Positions 7,001-8,878 of a stretch of 8,878 bases of DNA are shown here, piece after piece. Every line of letters begins with the position of its first letter. Within the stretch, counting starts at the first letter, position 1. Location: contig DCIW01000213.1 of the NCBI GenBank assembly GCA_002317225.1, positions 1-8,878 of the forward strand, given 5' to 3'. The DNA is from Prevotellaceae bacterium UBA1716. Lineage in GTDB: Bacteria; Bacteroidota; Bacteroidia; Bacteroidales; Bacteroidaceae. The notes beneath the pieces were generated by a model. That model was not told the origin of the DNA, did no database searches, and saw only the letters and a program-made list of their open reading frames with translations. Both the position numbers and the translations under genes were made by a program.

Positions 7001-7326
7001 TGAATAACCTTCTCCACAAAGAATGGAGTGACAGGCAAGAAGTAAATCTTGTCAGCAACACCTTCCGATGTTTGTACTGTTGCAATATTTGGGTTGATGA
7101 GGATAGTCTCAATACCTTCCTCCTTTAATGCCTTCAAAGCTTGTGAACCAGAATAGTCGAACTCACCTGCTTCACCAATCTTTAATGCTCCTGAACCGAG
7201 GAGCAAAACCTTTCGGCCCCCATCCCGGCCTTCCCCCTTGGGGGAAGGAGTAGTTACTGGGGATAAACTTGGGTTGATATTCTGTGAATTATTATTATCA
7301 GTATCCATGATGTTTGTTGTATGCAT
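4009..7326 (-). CDS. carB: Carbamoyl-phosphate synthase large subunit with extra N-terminal peptide
   Basis: The product has 1,105 residues, about 30 longer than the usual 1,070-1,075. With CarA it makes carbamoyl phosphate from glutamine-derived ammonia, bicarbonate and two ATP, feeding pyrimidine and arginine synthesis. The two homologous synthetase halves are visible: [20 protein letters not shown] (39-58) with ATP-grasp motifs LGGLGSG (204-210) and [20 protein letters not shown], then [20 protein letters not shown] (593-612) with VLSGAAMNV (751-759) and [16 protein letters not shown] (872-887). An oligomerisation region lies between them. The C-terminal MGS-like allosteric domain (about 970-1085) carries [10 protein letters not shown] and MVVNVPKN. 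Residues 1-37 are an extension of low complexity ([10 protein letters not shown]) plus [13 protein letters not shown] from repeat copy C. Translation could start at ATG 7326 (chosen) or ATG 7308 (residue 7). It follows the DUF559 gene by 18 bp. Core function is certain; the extension is odd. Confidence 0.96.
   Translation of the reverse strand: [1105 protein letters not shown]
7215..7267 (-). repeat. Palindromic repeat copy C, translated inside carB (right end)
   Basis: GGCCCCCATCC (7215-7225) is followed by the hairpin CCTTCCCCC-TT-GGGGGAAGG (7229-7248), then AGTAGTTACTGGGGATAAAC. It is nearly identical to copy A and has the same orientation. In the carB frame it reads [16 protein letters not shown], immediately before KVLLLGSG, the first strand of the enzyme fold. 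Like copy A it has G at position 1, C at 12 and G at 36 of the repeat, and it lacks the A/T segment of copies B and D. Confidence 0.88.
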
Positions 7327-7344
7327 ATTGTTTATCTCTTGTAT

Positions 7345-7743
7345 TTAGTCTAAGTTATCTAAACTTTCAAAAATTTTATCGGTAACAGAATCCATATTAT
7401 TTAATATCTCATCATTTGTAAAACGTAGGATTGTATAACCAAGATTGTTGAGAATGGAATCTCGTATTCTGTCATGCTCCATAATTCTTGGGTCATAATG
7501 ATATTTGCCATCAGCCTCAATTATAAGTTTCTTTTCAAGACAGACGAAATCAGCAACGTAATCTCCTATCATGTGTTGTCTTCTGAACTTTACACCTAAC
7601 TTTTTGCCTCTAACAGCATTCCAAAGTAAGTTCTCAGCCTCAGTACCACACACCCTCATAGTTGCATTATGTTCTTTCATCATCTTGTACCGATCAGGCG
7701 AAGCTGTAGAGAACATATATTTCTGCCAATCCGTATCCTCCAT
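7345..7743 (-). CDS. DUF559 family protein, Vsr/PD-(D/E)XK nuclease-like
   Basis: The product has 132 residues, from ATG at 7743 to TAA at 7347-7345. The family pattern is easy to read: TEAENLLWNAVRGKKLGVKFRRQ broken as TEAENLLW (34-41) and VKFRRQHMIGDYVADFVCLE (51-70), then IIEADGKYHYD (74-84), a D..R..D pattern (91-95), LGYTILRFTNDEI (101-113). DUF559 proteins have a predicted Vsr-like endonuclease fold. Likely active-site acidic residues are Glu36, Asp65, Glu76 and Asp78. The activity and substrate are not established; DNA binding or cleavage is inferred. The gene has no partner methylase or transposase nearby. It starts 104 bp after carA and ends 18 bp before carB, within the unit bounded by repeat copies C and D, so it is probably translated from the car mRNA. 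The leader is A/T-rich without a Shine-Dalgarno sequence. Confidence 0.85.
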   Translation of the reverse strand: MEDTDWQKYMFSTASPDRYKMMKEHNATMRVCGTEAENLLWNAVRGKKLGVKFRRQHMIGDYVADFVCLEKKLIIEADGKYHYDPRIMEHDRIRDSILNNLGYTILRFTNDEILNNMDSVTDKIFESLDNLD

Positions 7744-7787
7744 TTTTAATTAAGATATTATGTCTTATCTACTTACAATTTATTACC

Positions 7788-7848
7788 TTATCCCATTAGT
7801 CAAATAGTAACTATTCCTTCCCCCAAGGGGGAAGGTCAGGATGGGGGC
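7788..7848 (+). repeat. Palindromic repeat copy D, directly after the carA stop (left end)
   Basis: The copy runs from TTATCCCATTAGTC through the hairpin CCTTCCCCC-AA-GGGGGAAGG (7816-7835) to GGATGGGGGC. Its outer end overlaps the carA TAG stop (7850-7848). It matches copy B closely, including the A/T segment between GTAACTATT and the inner CCCA, and is inverted relative to copies A and C. The rest of the gap to the DUF559 start (7744-7787) is A/T-rich and shows no consensus promoter. Confidence 0.85.
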
Positions 7849-8878
7849 TAAAGGAGTTTTACGAAATCATCAAATAAGAATTCTGTATCTACAGGACCTG
7901 AGGCTGCTTCTGGGTGGAATTGTGCTGAGAACCAAGGGAACTTCTTGTGCTTGATTCCTTCGTTCGAACCATCATTCATATTGACAAAGAGTGGTTCCCA
8001 ATCCTCAGAAAGTGTTGAACTATCAACCGCATAACCGTGGTTCTGTGAAGTGATGAAACAACGAGTTGTGCCAACTTGCTGAACTGGTTGGTTATGAGAG
8101 CGGTGACCATACTTCAACTTATAGATAGAAGCACCTGCTGCCTTAGAGAGAAGTTGGTTACCCATACAAATACCCATGATAGGACGAGGGCTGATGCTAT
8201 CCTTTTCCTTATCCATAAACTTCTTGATATTGTTTACTGCATCTACTGCAGTATCAGGATCACCAGGACCATTTGCAAGGAAAAGACCGTCGAAATCGAG
8301 TTCGTTGAAATCATAGTTCCAAGGAACACGAATCACCTCAACACCACGCTTAAGAAGACAACGGATAATATTGTTCTTCACACCGCAATCAACGAGAACT
8401 ACCTTCTTTCCTGGAACACACTTCTTTTCTGCAGGCATTGGTACTAGAGTCTGTACATTACCAGCCTTCATGTCCTCAGGCTTGTAAGTGATTACCTTCT
8501 TGCAACTAACCTTATCAATGAAGTTAACACCTTCGTATTGTGCAGTTGGGATATTGTCTGGTTCGTCGTCGAAAACAATCTTACCCATCATGACACCATG
8601 TTCGCGAAGCACCTTTGTGAGCTGACGAGTATCGATTCCTGTGATACCAGGAACTTGTTCACGCTTCAACCAATCTGCAAGACTTTCTTTTGCATTCCAG
8701 TGTGAATACTCTGTGCTATAATCGCTAACGATGATTGCCTCAGCATGAATCTTTTCTGATTCCATGTATGTAGCGATATCATTGCTTTCAACACTAAACT
8801 CTGGCACACCATAGTTGCCTACAAGAGGATAAGTGAGAGCCATCAACTGACCTGCATAACTTGGGTCGGTGAGCGATT
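7848..8878 (-). CDS. carA: Carbamoyl-phosphate synthase small subunit (5' end missing)
   Basis: The reading frame is open from the right edge of the window (SLTDPSYAGQLMALTYPLVG) to TAG at 7850-7848; 342 whole codons are visible and the start lies outside. The small subunit hydrolyses glutamine and channels ammonia to CarB. The N-terminal CPSase domain is followed by the class I glutamine amidotransferase domain: VVLVDCGVKNNIIRCLLKRG, GLFLANGPGDPD, IMGICMGNQLL with the nucleophile Cys, YGHRSHNQPVQ, FITSQNHGYAVD, and AQFHPEAASGP with the catalytic His and Glu. The residue after the nucleophile's Gly is Asn (GICMGNQ), where His is usual in CarA; Asn occurs in other class I amidotransferases, so activity is expected. 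A TTG at 8846-8844 is internal (LMALTYP), not the start. The stop codon is partly formed by repeat copy D. Together with carB it forms the car operon, interrupted here by the DUF559 gene. Confidence 0.96.
   Translation of the reverse strand, partial: SLTDPSYAGQLMALTYPLVGNYGVPEFSVESNDIATYMESEKIHAEAIIVSDYSTEYSHWNAKESLADWLKREQVPGITGIDTRQLTKVLREHGVMMGKIVFDDEPDNIPTAQYEGVNFIDKVSCKKVITYKPEDMKAGNVQTLVPMPAEKKCVPGKKVVLVDCGVKNNIIRCLLKRGVEVIRVPWNYDFNELDFDGLFLANGPGDPDTAVDAVNNIKKFMDKEKDSISPRPIMGICMGNQLLSKAAGASIYKLKYGHRSHNQPVQQVGTTRCFITSQNHGYAVDSSTLSEDWEPLFVNMNDGSNEGIKHKKFPWFSAQFHPEAASGPVDTEFLFDDFVKLL

Larger units (their letters stand above)
7215..7849. mobile_element. Putative inverted-repeat element carrying a DUF559 gene between carA and carB
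   Basis: Copies C and D are inverted, with the GCCCCCATCC ends outermost; about 40 of the first 44 positions match. They bound 635 bp that contain one complete DUF559 nuclease-like gene and the carB start codons. The left end contributes the last two bases of the carA TAG stop, and the right end is fused in frame to carB. carA and carB are usually adjacent, so a gene between them suggests an insertion. No transposase, and no clear target duplication is seen. Whether the DUF559 protein moves the unit or is a passenger is unknown. Confidence 0.6.

Noticed and set aside
7788..7815. Possible promoter for the DUF559 gene (TACTATTTG on the minus strand)
   Set aside because: The -7 box has one base too many between TA and TTTG, and no TTTG lies at the right distance upstream. 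It overlaps the repeat inner arm.
7816..7835. GC-rich repeat hairpins as rho-independent terminators
   Set aside because: Stems are strong, but no U-run follows on the minus strand, and two of the four copies lie inside translated genes.
3842..7849. Four repeat copies as a CRISPR array
   Set aside because: The copies lie in inverted pairs kilobases apart, two of them within genes, with no regular spacers and no cas genes.
8844..8846. TTG as a possible start of carA
   Set aside because: The frame stays open upstream with the conserved family sequence LTDPSYAGQLMALTYPLVGNYG, so the true start is beyond the right edge.

Overview
The window looks like chromosomal DNA from a Bacteroidales bacterium, most likely Prevotella or a close relative. 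The grounds are moderate A+T content, protein sequences typical of that group (CarB, CarA, TrmD, PFOR), translation starts without a Shine-Dalgarno sequence, and one textbook Bacteroides-type promoter (TTTG, 20 bp, TAACTTTG). The species is inferred, not proven. Every recognisable gene lies on the minus strand, so in transcription order (right to left) the layout is carA (5' end cut off by the window edge), a small DUF559 nuclease-like gene, carB, trmD, an agmatine deiminase gene, a rho-independent terminator, an AAA ATPase gene with its own promoter, and the first 197 codons of a pyruvate:ferredoxin oxidoreductase gene that runs off the left edge.

carA and carB encode the two subunits of carbamoyl-phosphate synthase (pyrimidine and arginine synthesis). 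trmD encodes the tRNA m1G37 methyltransferase. The agmatine deiminase belongs to polyamine/arginine metabolism, the ATPase has no assigned role, and PFOR is a central fermentative enzyme. Gaps from carA to the agmatine deiminase gene are short (18 to about 105 bp), so these genes are probably co-transcribed and end at the hairpin at 1959-2006.

The main surprise is a family of about 50-60 bp GC-rich palindromic repeats present four times in an otherwise AT-rich sequence. They form two inverted pairs whose ends point outward. One pair (3842-4009, about 168 bp) fills the carB/trmD junction. The other (7215-7849, about 635 bp) fills the carA/carB junction and encloses the DUF559 gene. In both, the left end (in the direction of transcription) abuts and partly forms the stop codon of the upstream gene. 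The right end is translated in frame as the start of the downstream protein, giving TrmD and CarB the same extra N-terminal peptide ([14 protein letters not shown]). Left and right ends differ in the same way in both units, which suggests two copies of one asymmetric element rather than four unrelated repeats. I propose that this is a miniature mobile element family that inserts at gene junctions, supplies a new start codon, and tags the downstream essential protein.

A second, unrelated intercistronic repeat (TTAGGAGTTAGG-like units around a UUCG hairpin) lies between trmD and the agmatine deiminase gene.
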